From Macrotis lagotis (lineage: Eukaryota; Chordata; Mammalia; Peramelemorphia; Peramelidae), in NCBI RefSeq assembly GCF_037893015.1, contig NC_133659.1, positions 11,711,385 to 11,775,384 on the forward strand: a DNA stretch of 64,000 nt, written 5' to 3'. Within the stretch, counting starts at the first letter, position 1, and every line of letters begins with the position of its first letter. This document shows, piece by piece, positions 10,901 to 24,981 of the stretch. The notes beneath the pieces are model-generated. The model was not told the origin of the DNA. It saw only the letters and a list, made by a program, of their open reading frames with translations, and searched no databases. The position numbers and the translations under genes are program-made.

Positions 10901-13900
10901 CCAAAGCAGTTTTTCTTAAATAAAATAAAATGCTTGTGGAATCAATGAATCAATGAATTTCCTCTTTGTGGAGGTTTTCTGTCCAAGTATCTTAAGGGGT
11001 CCAGCCCACCTTTCCTGTCCTAAACTAATCATCTGACTCGTACAGATCTGTCATCTTTAGCTTCAGCATCCTTCAGGAGGTCAAAGGCAGATTGTCGCCT
11101 GGGTATGCAGGGCTTGCCATAGTGGTTAGCTCTGGGACTCGGAAGAGTCTTTGCTGTGTCCCCTGTGATGATGGAGGGACACGTGGGCCCAGCCCAGGCT
11201 CTGCAGGGCACCCACAGCCCACTGGGCCCTTGGAGGGGCTCCTGAGGAGCTGTGAGAAAGGGTACAGTGAACCCAAGCTCTTCGGGGTATCCGTAGCCCA
11301 CCACTAGATACAGATGCATTTACATCTCTGTCTACCTAATCTCCACAGTGGATTGCCTCACACACGCTGCCCTTCATATGTTAAATGGACTTGCCCCATA
11401 TCAGCCAAAGGATTGCCTTCCTGTAACTCTTAGCCTAAATGAACAGTTTCTTAAAAACCCTGGGTACAAGGTTGCCATTTCATAGGAACTGGAATTCAGC
11501 CACATTTTTCTCATCCTGTATTTCAGGGATTTCTTCATTAATCAGAAACATGTCCAGAATTGGGGTTCCCAGAGTTGGAGCAGGTTCTCCAATTTTGAAA
11601 GTATGTCAGCTTTTAATAATTGACAAAAGGAAGACAAAATGAAAACAAGCACATCTCCTCATGTAGCATCGTTTCTCTGAGGAGATTTAAGAAGTGAACA
11701 GTTAAGTATATCATCAGGTATTTGAGGAAGGAGAGAATCTCCCATCAAAGACTGGAGGGGAGAATCCGCATGGACTTCCCATGTACAGGAAATGGCACGT
11801 GCAGGAAGCAGGAATAGTGAGAGGTCAGAAAGAAGTATCCTGCAGGAAAAGGAAATGCAAAGGATGAAATTCCACATCCAGTCATTAGAAAATGGGCTAG
11901 ATTGTGGCGAGCTTTAAATGCCAAATAGAGGAGTTTGTATTTTGGCCTAGGAATTTTCTTGGAACATTGTCATTGCTATGAATAGCTAAGTCATTCACAG
12001 TTCTTCATTGTACAGTGTTACTGTTATGGTGTACAATATTCTGGTTTTGCTCACTTCGCTTTGCATCAGTTCATATAAGTCTTCCCAAGTTATCCTGAAA
12101 TCATTTCCCTCATAGTTTCTTATGGCACAAGAGCTTTCCATTACAATTGTATATGACAACTTATTCAGCCATTCCTCAATGGTGGTCATACCATCATGTC
12201 AATACTACAAAAAAGAGCAGCTATAATATTTTCATACAAATATGTACTCTTTCCCCCCACCCCATCTTTTAAAAAAAATCTCTTTGGGGTACAGACCTCA
12301 TAGTGATAGGTCTTCTTAATGTGTATTCCATTGCCCCTTTTATCTCTTCTATTGCTTTTGAATTAAGCATATCTTTTCAGAGCTAAATTCCAATCAGTTC
12401 ACCCTATTTCTCTGCATTTATATTTATAATTGGTGCCTTAGAACCAAAGATTCTGGGTTTATTTGAACTGTCAATTTTGAGAGCTTTTTAGAAATCACTC
12501 TTTATAGAAAGTGAGTGAACCCCCTTTCTCCCAACAAACCTTGATCCTGGAATTCTTTGCTTGTTCTGGAATTCCTCCATGACCTCCGGTCACTACCATC
12601 TCTGTCCCCTGGTTCCAAGGAGAAATGTTGTCTAAACGGAAGCAACTCTTCCAGAGAACTATATCCAATCTATAGCCCTTCTCTTTAGTTTCTGTGATTC
12701 TCCTGTCTTACCTAATTCTCTTTTAAAGGTCAAGACTAGATAGATAGATAGATAGCCAGTCACCGTCAGTCTAGTGTGTGGGGGCTGTTCTGGGACCCAT
12801 CAGTTGTCTCCAGTGATATCAGCAGACCAATAACAATACCAGTGAAAACAGCTCACATTAGTTTAATGCTTTAAACTTTACAGAGTACTTTATAAACATT
12901 TGATTTGAGCCTCACAACTCTGTGAAGGAAGTGCTATCAGTATCCCCAGGTTAGAGATTAGGTAAGTTGAGGCAAGATCCAAGCTCAAATCTAGGACTTC
13001 CCCCACCATGCAATGCTATCTTCTCTAGACCTCAATTTTCTCTTTTCTAAAATAATGAGACTAAATAAGATGTTCTCTGAAATTTCCTTCCCCTTTGCTG
13101 CTTATCCATGCCTCCCTCCCACATATTCTTCCTCCCTGAGCACATAGATGCCTCCCCTTTTGCTGGCGTTGTCCCAATGACTTCCTGATCCCAAGGTCCA
13201 TAAGTAAGATACTCAGAGAAAGAAAAGTATACATCAAGGAGATATTAAGTTCATAAGTCTTCCAAAGAGGACTCTAATTCTTTATGTAAAGTGACACAAT
13301 TTCAGTAAGGCAACTTGTTTTAACTCAGCCCTCATTAGATGCCCTCCATTCCTGCCCAGGAGTCTACTATTTCTATATCTTAAGAAATCTTGTCATTCAG
13401 AAATCGAAATTCCATCTCAGGTGCCTCCACCTTACTCAACTGTTCACTTCCTCAATTCTTTCTCATTTTGATCCGGTAGTGATCACACCATTTGAGTCCT
13501 TAGAGCTTCAGTTTTTCACTCAGGATTGTTTTCTCATGGTGTCCTTTGTCTTCATGGGACTCACCAGGAGTGGGCCATAGTTGGCAGCTTTCATAAGTCT
13601 TAGGAGATTCTTTGGCAGATCCCAGGAAGATAACCCATCTCTTATCCATAGGTCCACAGTTCCCTTTCTCAAGGAGTCACCAACCATCATTACTGTCCTT
13701 TTTCTCTCTTGTGGATTAGGTTTCACCTATTGGTCCTTGTGACCCCCAAATCATTGTTTCTTGATGCACAAGAACCTCGGATCAGCTTCCAGAATCATAG
13801 AATTTAAGAGTTGAAAGGAGCTGCAATAGTTTAATACATAGCCAAAATGAATTCTCATTAACATATGCAGAAAGTAGGACTATTTTTTGACTGTGTGACC

Positions 13901-16900
13901 CAGAACTTGGCACAGGGCCTGGGACAGAGTATGCATTTAATGACTAAATTAATTATAGCATTAACTCACATGATTATTTAAAATATAATGGCATTAATAA
14001 ATGGCAACTGACTGATGTACTTAAAGACCCCCAAGGGGGCGTCTCACAAAGCAGATCATTTCACTTCTGGTTGGGTCTCATGGTAAGGACAGCTTTCCTC
14101 CCATAAAGACTAAATTGTCCTCTGTGAAAAGAACCACATGGTTCTTTAGTAGTTCCTTCCATTTCCCATTCCTTCCCTTCCTTTGTCTGGGTTGTTTTCT
14201 CTCATCTTCTAAACACCTGATACAAGTCAACATTTTCCCTGCATCTCCTGCCCCTTCTTTGTTTTCCCATGAAGAATTTATTATACCCAACCCTTTAGTA
14301 CCTATTTAACATAACATTTTAGTTATGGAAAGGAATTGGAGAAAAGAGAAATGACAATATAATATGGAACCTTTCCCCCCGCCCCTCAAAATGCAAGGGG
14401 GTCACTGGGCAAAGAAAAAGAGCGAGTGCCTGGTACCAATCCAGGATCGTGAAGGGACATTGGCAAAAGGACTGGAGACATCTGGCCTCCCACTCCAAGC
14501 TGCAGTGGTTACCCTCAAAACAGTCCCCTTTCTAATTATTTACCTCTCATCTACCCTATCCTGAAGTCCCTATAGTCAATGTCTCATCAATACTACATAC
14601 AAATGATTGAGATTTATGATGTCTCTCAGGCCTTTACAGAATTGAGGACAGTGTTTTAGAAGCAGCAGAAAAGATTTGTTTATCCTGACACCGAGATCTA
14701 ATGTGTCTTGATGAACAAGTCTCTAAGTCTCAGTTTCCCCCTCTGTGAAATGAGAATAGTAATCATCAGACTGTTTATGTCATAGGGTTATTTTGAGGAA
14801 AATAACCACTGAGAAGTGACTGCTTGGTCTGAGAGTTTACAGATTCCTGCTGCAACCTCAGTCTTGTGAGGTGAGAAGTCCCCCAGAGGAGGTGGAATTC
14901 TCCTTACTTTCCACTCCTATTTCCAGGTTCTCCCCCTTCATCACTCACTAACTCCTCTTCCTTTGAGGGCCACGCTATTCCTTTCTACCACCCAATCAAA
15001 ATCCTGGTAGTTGTTGTTTAGACACCCAGGTCATTCCCCTTCTTTCCTCAGTGAGCTGAAGCATATCATTTTCCTTCCTAAATCCTGCTCTCATACTAGA
15101 AGATTTCATATTTGTGTATGTGTATGTGTATGTGTGTGTATGTATATGTGTGTGTATTCCCCCTCAAATGCCCTAACCACTCTATTCCACAACCTCTTTT
15201 CCTCCCATGAGCTACTTCTCCGTGGTCAGTCATACCCTTCATTTTGCCATTCCCCCGCAAATGTACATGTTCAGAAATCTTGATGTCGCCTTACTTGACC
15301 ATAATCTCTTGATTCTTCTCCCTCTTCATGTGCGCTATGGCCTCATGTCCTTTGGCCACCTTCCCCGCACTAGCTACTCTCTCTCCTTCCCATCTTGACC
15401 CCGTGGTGAACCAGTCCAACTATACACCGTCCCCTCTTGGTGCTCTAGCCCCCGATCCTGACACCAATTATGTCCAACCAACCTCAGCCTAGAGGCAGTT
15501 TTGGTGGAATGATAAGGTCAGAAGCCAGATTGCAAAGAAAGTGCAAGGTATTTATTAGAAAAATCACAGGGCGGCTAGGTGGCACAGTGGATAGAGCACC
15601 AGTCCTGGAGTCAGGAGGACCTGAGTTCAAATCTGACCTCAGACACTTAATAATTACCTAGCAGTGTGGCCTTGGGCAAGCCACTTAGCCCCATTGCCTT
15701 AAATAAATAATTTCTTTTAAAAAAATCCATTTAAAAGAAAAATCACACACTTATTTCACAAACCATTTCACATCTATCAGAGTGGCTAATATGAGAAAAA
15801 AGGAAAATGAGCAATGTACCGTTGGTGGAGTTATGAACTGATCCAACTGTTCTGGAGAGCAATTTGGAAATATGCCCAAAGGACTATAAAATTTTGTGTG
15901 CTCTTTGAACCAATAATACCATTGCTAGATTTTATTCACAAAGAAAACAAAGAAAAGGGGAAAGGACCTAATTGTATAAAAATGATGATAGCAGGTCTTT
16001 TTGTGGTGGCTAAGCATTGGACATTGAGGGGATGCCCATCAATTGGGGAATGGCTGAGCAAGTGGTATAAGTGCTATAAGAAATAGCAAGCAGTGATTTT
16101 TCTGAAATGCAGATCTGACCAAATTATGCCCCTACTTAGAAATGCCAGTGGCTCCTGTTGCCTGTTTTCATTCAAAGCTAAGACTGTCTTCTTATCAACT
16201 AAGTTTACCTCTGAACAAAGTAAACAAAAGAGCAGTAATAAAGCAGAAAATTAAATAAGCCAGCCAGGATTCATTACAATAAAAACAAAAACTTGAAGGT
16301 TTATAATCATATTTTAAAGTCCTTAGCCCAGAGAAGTTGAGTTGTTAGGTTTTTAGGCCATGGCTTTGGTTTGTGACCATAGATAGCCTCTGTGGTCCTC
16401 TACCAAATCTGAGATTATGTGTTCTATTCAAATGAAATGCCAAGTCCTAACTAAGCATGGCAGGCATCCTTTCTTGGGGCCTTATGGATAGCAGCTGATT
16501 GATGGTTTTTCAGTTGAATTCTCTTGAAAAAAGAAATTTTGCCATTTAAGTACAGCTGTTCTATCTGGCTTCAGAGTTGGGGTTAAATCCCAGACTAGGT
16601 TTGGGAATTTACTTGATAGGAAGCCAGTACCAAAAAAGGCAGTATTGTTATTATTACTATTATTATTATATGCTGCAGACAGGCAGAAAAGCATGAACTC
16701 ATACATTATGGCAATGTAGGAAGACAGATTTGTCCCCATGGTTCCCGCTCAAGGAAAAAAATTGTGACCATGCCCCAGAGAAAAGTTAATCAGTGCCACG
16801 CATGGAAAGGGGCATTCCTACTCTGACCCAGATGTGATGGAAAAGTTCTTGAGGATCACTTGTCAAAGTCAGATTTGGGGAGAGAGATTCTTCCTCATCA

Positions 16901-18700
16901 GATATGGGAAGATAATTTGAATTGACTGTCTGAGGTAGTAGGAGGGGAATGATTCCTACCTCCTTGGTCAGCTAGGAATCAGAAGCTTCGAGATTTAACT
17001 ACTTGGCATAAGGTTAACCTTAGCCAGAATGATGGAGAAGTCCATCCTTTTTCTATATCAGGGGTGGGGAATGTCCAACCAAAGTCATTTAGTCATGGCA
17101 ACTGCAGGCAGGGACTCAACATTCAATATATCTAGGAGCTTATTAGGGATGAAGTAATTAAATGTTTGACCAAATATAGGAGGTGAATGATGTTATAAAT
17201 ATCCAAATGATCCTTAGCAGAAAAATGTTTCCTCACCCCTAGTGTATATGCTTGATGGATGTCTTAGCATAAGTGACTCCATATTGGAGTCCTATCATTA
17301 TAAGTATGCCATCAAACTATTAAAAAATGATAAATATTAGCTTAGATGGAATTTTGGATTCTTCCCAATGTTTCTTTTTAAAAATCATGTGTATCTTTAT
17401 TTCCCTAATCCTTATTCATATGATAATAAATTATATATCATTCAATCATCAGACATTTATTTAACCCTAGCTCTATGTTAGAGATACAAAGAAAATGCAA
17501 AAACAGTCCCTGCCCTCAGAAAGCTTACATTTGAATATAATCAAAAATGAAAAATTCTTGCATATTTCTAAGTCTCCAAACTCTCTGTTATACAACAGGC
17601 TTCATTTGCATTCTTCATCGAGTCCCGTGATAATGTTTTTTCTTTTGCTCTGTAGGGGCAGTACTTCCCAGACAAGAAGGATGTCCACCACCAGGAAGGT
17701 CAGCCTCTCTGTAAGCAAAATGAACATAAGCCGCAGTAAAACCAGTATGAACCTAAGCAAAACAGTGTTGTCAAGAACCACAAGTGGACCTACAGATGCC
17801 AAAGAAAAAGTGTCCTTGCACCATCCAAGGCAACATATCCGTGTATGTAATTGTATGCAAGTTTGAAGCTCGCCTTGACTTTAAATGAATTTTTGAAACT
17901 CAATGTTAAAAGTTACATGTCAGAAGCTGTTGTGTACAGATCAATAGAATAATGGAAGCAAATTGTATTCTTGAAATCATGGGATGTCCTCGAATAGCAT
18001 TATTTTCCGTCTGTGCTCCTATTTTCCAGGAAATAGAATGCTGCTGTAGCAAACTAATATAAAGCTTTAATAAACATTGTAGTTTAATTGGTAATTTTAA
18101 GGGTTTCAGAATTTAGGACTTTCTTGACAACATTCAGATGATTTTTGTCTCTTTAAAAATTTATCTAGAGATGTTTGAGCAGGTACCCTTTTCTTTTGGA
18201 CTTTGCAGGCAGAGACATTCAATATTTAATTAACTTTAAAACTATCCTAAAGCTGGTATCATACTCCAAAGTAGCCTTCCAATAATCTAAATATTTGCAG
18301 GCCTCGCTGCAGTTGTCAGACTTTTGAGATGGTTCATCTCTCAAGTTGTCCGGCCCTCTCAATGTTATTTTTCTCTAGGGTCGGCCCCTTAGCTGCAGGA
18401 TCTTCCCAGAAGTCTGGTCAAGTATGAGTGGTCTTTGTCCATCCGGAAGGCCTATGTACAAAGGAAACAATTATCCCATTATTGTCTGAGGGCCGTTTGC
18501 ATCCTCTTCTGCCATGTGTGTTGACCTTCACCTTATTTCTTCAAAAATGATTCCTGTTTTTACCTTATGGTAACATTGCTCCAGCTCTCCTTGGTCCTCC
18601 TGGATGGATTTCCATTACTGGAGGCTAAATTCAACCTTGAACAGGCCCAGTGTAAGCCAAGAGCCTTAAAATGGTTTCTATATACTTCCTACCCTTTATA

Positions 18701-18740
<40 letters not shown>

Positions 18741-21700
18741 CCCCTTTCTCCTTCCAGTTTTCCATAATAGACAAGCTTGAAAGGGAAGGGCAACAAAATT
18801 AAAGAACCATGGAGATCTCAGCTATTATTTTCTCTGATCTTGGCTTTTGTCCCTATCTATGTCTCTTTTTTTTTTTTTTTTTTTTAGATTTTTCAAGGCA
18901 ATGGGGTTAAGTGGCTTGCCCAAGGCCACACAGCTAGGTAATTATTAAGTGTCTGAGGTCTGATTTGAACCCAGGTACTCCTGACTATCCACTGCACCAC
19001 CTAGCTGTCCCCATGTCCCCATCTATTTCAATCCTTATCTTTTTCTCCACTTTTAAAAAAAACTCTTTTTGATTGTCATAATTTTCTTTGCTCTCTTTCA
19101 CTGATTCCAAGCATGAACACCCCAAATTCTCTGCTTAGGGGATCATGCCCTCTGTTCTCTGTTCCCCACCCTTGGTTCTACCTTCTGTCTGCATCTCTTT
19201 AAAATTTAAGTTGAGTAATAATTTCCCAGTGTATTCATAGGTCTTTTTATACAAACATCCCATTCTCCTGCTTATTAGAATTGCTTCTCTGTCTAACTTC
19301 AGGTTTTTCGTGTTTTTAATTAAATTTGTTTTCAATTATCACACGTTCCCCCTTCTCCACTGAGGTGAAAAAAAAATAAAGCGTCTATGTAAAACTTTAA
19401 GGATGTACAGAAATATTCATAGCTCTTTTTGAGGTGGCAAAGAATGGGATTTGAGGACATGGCTATAAATTGGGGAATGGATGAAAAAGGAATGTGAGAA
19501 AATACTATTGGGCTGGATTTATTGTCAGTGTAATGAGCAACTAAGGTTTAGGAGGACTCACAATGAAATCCTCTACCCACCTCCTAATAGACATGAAGGG
19601 TTCGGCATGCACAATGACACAGATATTTTTAGGACATAATCAATGTGGAAAATTGTTTTGATCAACTCTACATATTTGTAAATGGGTTTTGTTTTGTTTG
19701 TGTTCTCAGTTGGGGCAGGGACTAGCATTTAGAAGGGAGAGAGGGGATATTGGCTGATTTAAACAAAATTTAGAAAGAAAAAAAAACCTGGGGATTTTGA
19801 AGAACACAGTGATTATTTGTAATTCCTGAGGACTTTTAATGAAGCCCCTTGTCCTCTTCCTGATAGAGAATTGATGGGCTCAGAGTACAAGTAGAGACTT
19901 ATTTTTAGACATGGTCAATGAGAAATTTTGTTTTGCTTGATCTATATGTATATGTATGTGTTGTTCTTGCTTTCTGAATGGGGGCAGGAGAAAAGAAGTG
20001 GGAGGGAGAGAAATCTGATTTTTGAAAATTAAATTAAATTTTTAACAAATAAAAGGAATCTTCATTAAAGCCCTACCTTGGTGTGGATGGCACTGGACTC
20101 TTAAAGTGTCTGTTAACATGGCACAAATTCTGGGCAATATCAATAGGCCAAGTTGGAAAGGCTTCAAATTTACATCTGATGAGAAATTTCTCTCAGGTGA
20201 GGCCAACCCTCACCAAGTTCAAAGACTTTTCTATCTGAGGAGAATACAAATGATGGAATTTTAAGATGCAGCAATTCTTTTTTTTTTCTACATTTTATTT
20301 ATTTTGAGTTTTACGCTTCCCTCCCCCACCCCCTACAGAAGGCATTTGGTTAGTCTTCTCATTGGTTCTATGGTTTACATTGATCTCAGTTGAATGTGAT
20401 GACAGAGAAATCATATCTTTAAGGAAAAAAATAAAGTATAAAAGGTAGCAGAATCACATAATAAGGTAACAGTTTTTCCTAAGTTAAAGGTAATAGTCTT
20501 TAGTCTTTGTTCAAACTCCACGGTTCTTTCTCTGGATACAGATAGTATTCGCCATTGCAGATGCCCCAAATTGTCCCTGGTTGTTGCACTGATGGATTGA
20601 GCAAGTTCATCAAGGTTCATCATCGCCCCTATGTTGCTGTTAGGGTGTACAGTGTTCTTCTGGTTCTACTCATCTCACTCAGCATCAGTTCAGGCAAATC
20701 ACTCCAGGATTCCCTGGAATCCCATCCATCCTGGTTTCTAATAGAACAATAGTGTTCCTTCACATACATATACCACAGTTTGTTAAGCCATTCCCCAATT
20801 GAAGGACATTTACTTGATTTCCAATTCTTTGCCACCACAAACAGGGCTGCTATGAATATATTTTTGTTCAAGTGATGTTTTTATCAGATGCAGCAATTCT
20901 TGCATCTTTTAAAGGAATCCCTAGACTACTGAAATGCGTAAAGATTGATTATGAATTATATGATTGAAGTATTAATTTTCCTTATAATGGAGTGATTCTA
21001 GGCTATGCCAAAGAGTTTTTCTTAAATACTTACACCTATCTAGTGGAATTTTTTTTTAGGCAAGGCAAATGGGGTTAAGTGGCTTGGCTTGCCCAAGGCC
21101 CCACAGCTAAGTCATTATTAAGTGTCTGAGGCTGGATTTGAACTCAGGTCCTCCTGACTCCAGGGCTGGTGCTCTATCCACTGCACCACCTAGCTGCCCC
21201 AGAAATTTTTTTAGGAGAACATTTTATTTATCTGGAAAAAACCCCATGTCATTCCATTTTTCAACTTTGCCCTATTTTAGTGATACTCTGTCATCCAAAT
21301 GTTATCTGTTCATGTTTTACATGTTCCTAATTACCTTTGGTTATTGTCATTTATAGGTATTCGATGAGCAGGGGAATGATGTCACACCTAAACCCCTTTT
21401 CCATCCAGATCCACACTTTCCTGGATCCAAAAAGGCTAGTAAGCTACTTGTGTCTCAGGACGTGTCTCTCGGTTCAGACTTTACAGGCTCCTATACCATG
21501 TTTCAAAATACCGTAAACCCAAGTTTGGGACAGTTCACCAGGTAGGTGTGGAATGTTGCATTTTTTTTTTCTACAGTGTATAATTTCAGGTTCTTTTTAT
21601 GTCAGAGAGAACTAATAGAACTAATAAATCAGCATATATGCTGACAAATACTAAGTTAAAACATTTCCATGTGTGTTGATTGTGATAGATTATTGTTAGG

Positions 21701-24700
21701 GTCAGTTGCTTATGGGATTAAAGTTCTGTTTCTTAGAAGATGGGCTTCATCTAGAAATATAAATAAATGTTTAAATATATGTCAATTATTGATATTTTGA
21801 TACCTTTATTTTAAGATTTTTTTGTACAAACTCCCATTTAAAGTCTGTACAATGATTATGAAGCATGCAGAAAAGTGAATAAATTTAGAATCGGGAATAC
21901 ATCCTGTCCAAATTAAAGAACATTACATTATTTTTTTTGGTTGTGTGTATTATGAGCAAATTTCTCATAAAAATTATGAAACAATAACCTTTCCTGTTCG
22001 GCTCTTTGGACGTGGCATGACTGCTTTGCTTTCCTTTCTTTCCTTCATTATACTTGCGTGAAACACAATTGGGTAGAATCGTTTTATTTGCATTTCCATT
22101 AAGATTAGCTCCCAGAAGAGCCAAGTTTTAGTTCTGAAAGTTTTATCATCTCATTGACTTCAAAAAGTATTCCATCCCTTCTTTGTTCTTTGTTTTTTAA
22201 ACATATTCATTATTTTTTTAAAAATTTTTTTCATTCATTAAAAATTTTCTTCCCTTCCTCTCATCCCTCCTCCATTCATTGAGAAAGCAGGCAATACCTA
22301 TCTCTTCTTTGAATCTCTTCTTATCCTAAAAGTAGCTTGAACACCCCAGTATTTCTTTCCTTCTCATTCTTTGCTAGGCCCTGCTGATTCTTAGTAGATA
22401 GTGTTAGACTTGGAGTCAGGAAGGTCTGTGTTCCAATCCAGTTTTAGATCCTGAGATAGCGAGTGAAGAGCGCCTGTGGGAGGATCAGGGGAAGGGCACT
22501 GTCAGAGGCTGAGGAATAGCCCCAGTAGGGAGAAGCATAGAGAGTCATTTGGGGGAGATAAAGGATCCCCTTCTTGCCATGAAGGTGAGATTAGAGAGAA
22601 GTTGATTACCTCTTCCTCATTTGGCAGCACATGAGGAAGAAGAGGAAAAAAGACAAAGGATGGGAGTCATCAAGGGCTGGGGTTTGGCAAAGCGTGAGCA
22701 GTAGGGGATTCATGGTGCATTCCATCAGTTGCCAAGCCTTTATTTAGTGCTTACTGTAAGCTGTGTACTGGGCAGGGAGCCAAGGAAGCCAACCCTGTCC
22801 TCCCATCAGAAGAGACAATCTAGCCGTGCTGTCTCTCTCTGCTTGTCCAAGGACATAAAGAATCCGACCCAAATGGAGACTTGGAAGGTTTGGGAGGGAG
22901 GCCACTTACTTCAAGGGCTCTCAGTAAAGATTTCTTGAGAAGGGGGTGCATCCTCTAAAGTTTGAGAGAATCTAGGGATTCCCAAAGGCTGAGCTGAGAA
23001 GGTCACCAGGGTAAAGGAGGGAGATGCACAACTCCAAGAGTAGGGAGGGGGTGTCTGTAGGGAAGTCCTGAGGGATCAATAGGGTGGGGTGACTTAGAAG
23101 TCTCTGACCATGACTTGAGCAAGAGGAGAAGGAGAAAGCACAGGGAAAGATGTGGGGGGGGGTGGAGAGGGTAGAAAATAAGTGTGGAAAGCGCTGTATA
23201 AAGATCATTTCATTGGATCTTCTCAATAACCCTGGGAAAGAATTGTTCTTATTGTCCTCTTTTTAAAGATGAGGAAACTGAGGTCAGTTAGAGGTGATGC
23301 GACTTGTCCAGCTAGGAAGTGTCTGAGACTGAATTTGAATCCAGGTCTTCCTGATCAGACCCAGTGCTCTGTATCCTCCCCCCACCCCAGGTGACTGATA
23401 GACAATTATGATTGGGTAGAAGAATGTCATAGTTCTCAATCATGGGTTCTTTGTAGATGATGGAAAAATGAAAGGTGTGATTCTCACTGTCTTTGGCTGA
23501 GAAGGAATAGAAGAGGGGATCATGGGAATTGATTGGCCTGAAAAAATGGGGATAACGTTGTTTGAGAAAGGATGTGTACTGAAACCTGGGAGAGTAAGGG
23601 GAAAGTGGAGTTTGGGGGCCAGGCTCTGAACTCCTTCAGAAAGGAGGATGAGCCATCAAGAAAGACCAAATGCTAAAGTCGGACAAAATGAATGAAAAGC
23701 AATGGCTGAAAAGGGAGAATTTGGAAATGGAAATGGGAAGGAGGGAAGATGCCAACTCCCTCTTTAGGACTAATGAGAGAATGGGAAGGGATGGTCTAAG
23801 ATGCAGAGTCCTCTCAGGAGGAGCCAGGTCTCTGTGAGGGCCACAAAATGGATGCAGCAGGAGAGATGAAGGTTTGAACTGAAGGGAATTTGATTGTGGA
23901 ACAAGAATTCCATAGAGCATCAGTGAAAGGCAAGCCTTATCTATATGGCCTAGAGATAGACAATGAGCCCAGCCATACTCAAAGAATGGAAAAGGAACAT
24001 CATTCAGATGGCAACAGAAAGAAGGTTACAAAGACTGCAGTGTTCAACCAAGGGAGCATTCCACAATTGACTCTATCTTCTTCGCAGCTTTTTTACTTTC
24101 AAAAATAAGCTTTTCTCTTGAGAAACTCTTGCCTTTAGCAGGTAGCAGTGTTAGAACAAAACCCCACCCCTCAGACATTTAAGGTCTTGCCAAAATCTTC
24201 ATAATCCTTTGTATGTTTTCTGAATTCCTTCTGGCAGCCTCATTTGCCTTCATAAACACAACCAGAGGGAGGAAGGTAGTAATTATGCTATTAGGATTAT
24301 TTGTAGTTTAAAAAACAAATAAGCAAACACTTTCTCTTGCTTCTTGTGCTGTCATTCTGAGACTGATGGTCAGAGTGGCTTTTAAAAATGAAAACCTAAA
24401 AAAAAAAAGAAAACCTAGCTTCTCTATAAAGGAGTCTCTGAGACTCTCATAAAATAGCTTACTTGTCTGTGATCTATTATATTTATAAAATAGAAGTTTT
24501 CTTCAAAGGTTATAAAAGAACATTGTCTCAAGCATCCTATAATTAAAAGTTATTGCTGCTGCCTCCTAATGTTCCCTGCTATATTTAGTTCAGCATTGCA
24601 TTTAGGAATATATATATATATATTAATATATATATATATAAATATAAATATCCATGTATATATGTATATTCTCCCATCTTCTGATAAATATTTATTTGTT

Positions 24701-24943
24701 GCTTAAAGGTCAGCATTAGGGAGCAGCACTGTTTCTAAATCAAGTGCCTCTACATCGGAGTCAATTGGAGAAGACCTAGAAGAAACAACTTATAGACGAG
24801 ATACAATATCCAGTTATATGGGTAAGAAGAAAATAATGTATGCATCGATGGGTAGACAGACAGACAGAAAGATGGATGGATGGATGGTAGATAAGTCAGA
24901 CACACAGAGAGATAAAAGATGGGTAGATAGAGAGTTAAGACAG

Positions 24944-24981
<38 letters not shown>

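Larger units (their letters stand above)
4962..17655 (+). other. DNAI4: DNAI4 intron 1 (12.7 kb)
   Basis: After the CpG island the intron holds L2-like LINE 3' remnants (about 5990-6260, 6440-7010, 10330-10960), MIR-like pieces (8560-8760, 12880-13000, 13790-13960, 14690-14800), a Mar1-like SINE, tRNA-type SINEs, an L1 with a nested SINE and a hAT-like element. No exon is supported. About 7020-8560 shows nothing I can name. Confidence 0.7.
17843..21356 (+). other. DNAI4: DNAI4 intron 2
   Basis: It contains a (TC)n run, two antisense SINEs, sense L1 3' material (about 19385-20055) and an antisense L1 with perfect duplication. Positions about 17900-18690 show only non-repeat intron sequence. 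Confidence 0.75.

Noticed and set aside
15569..15640. tRNA-like head of the SINE as a tRNA gene
   Set aside because: It belongs to a multi-copy SINE with poly-A tail and target-site duplication.
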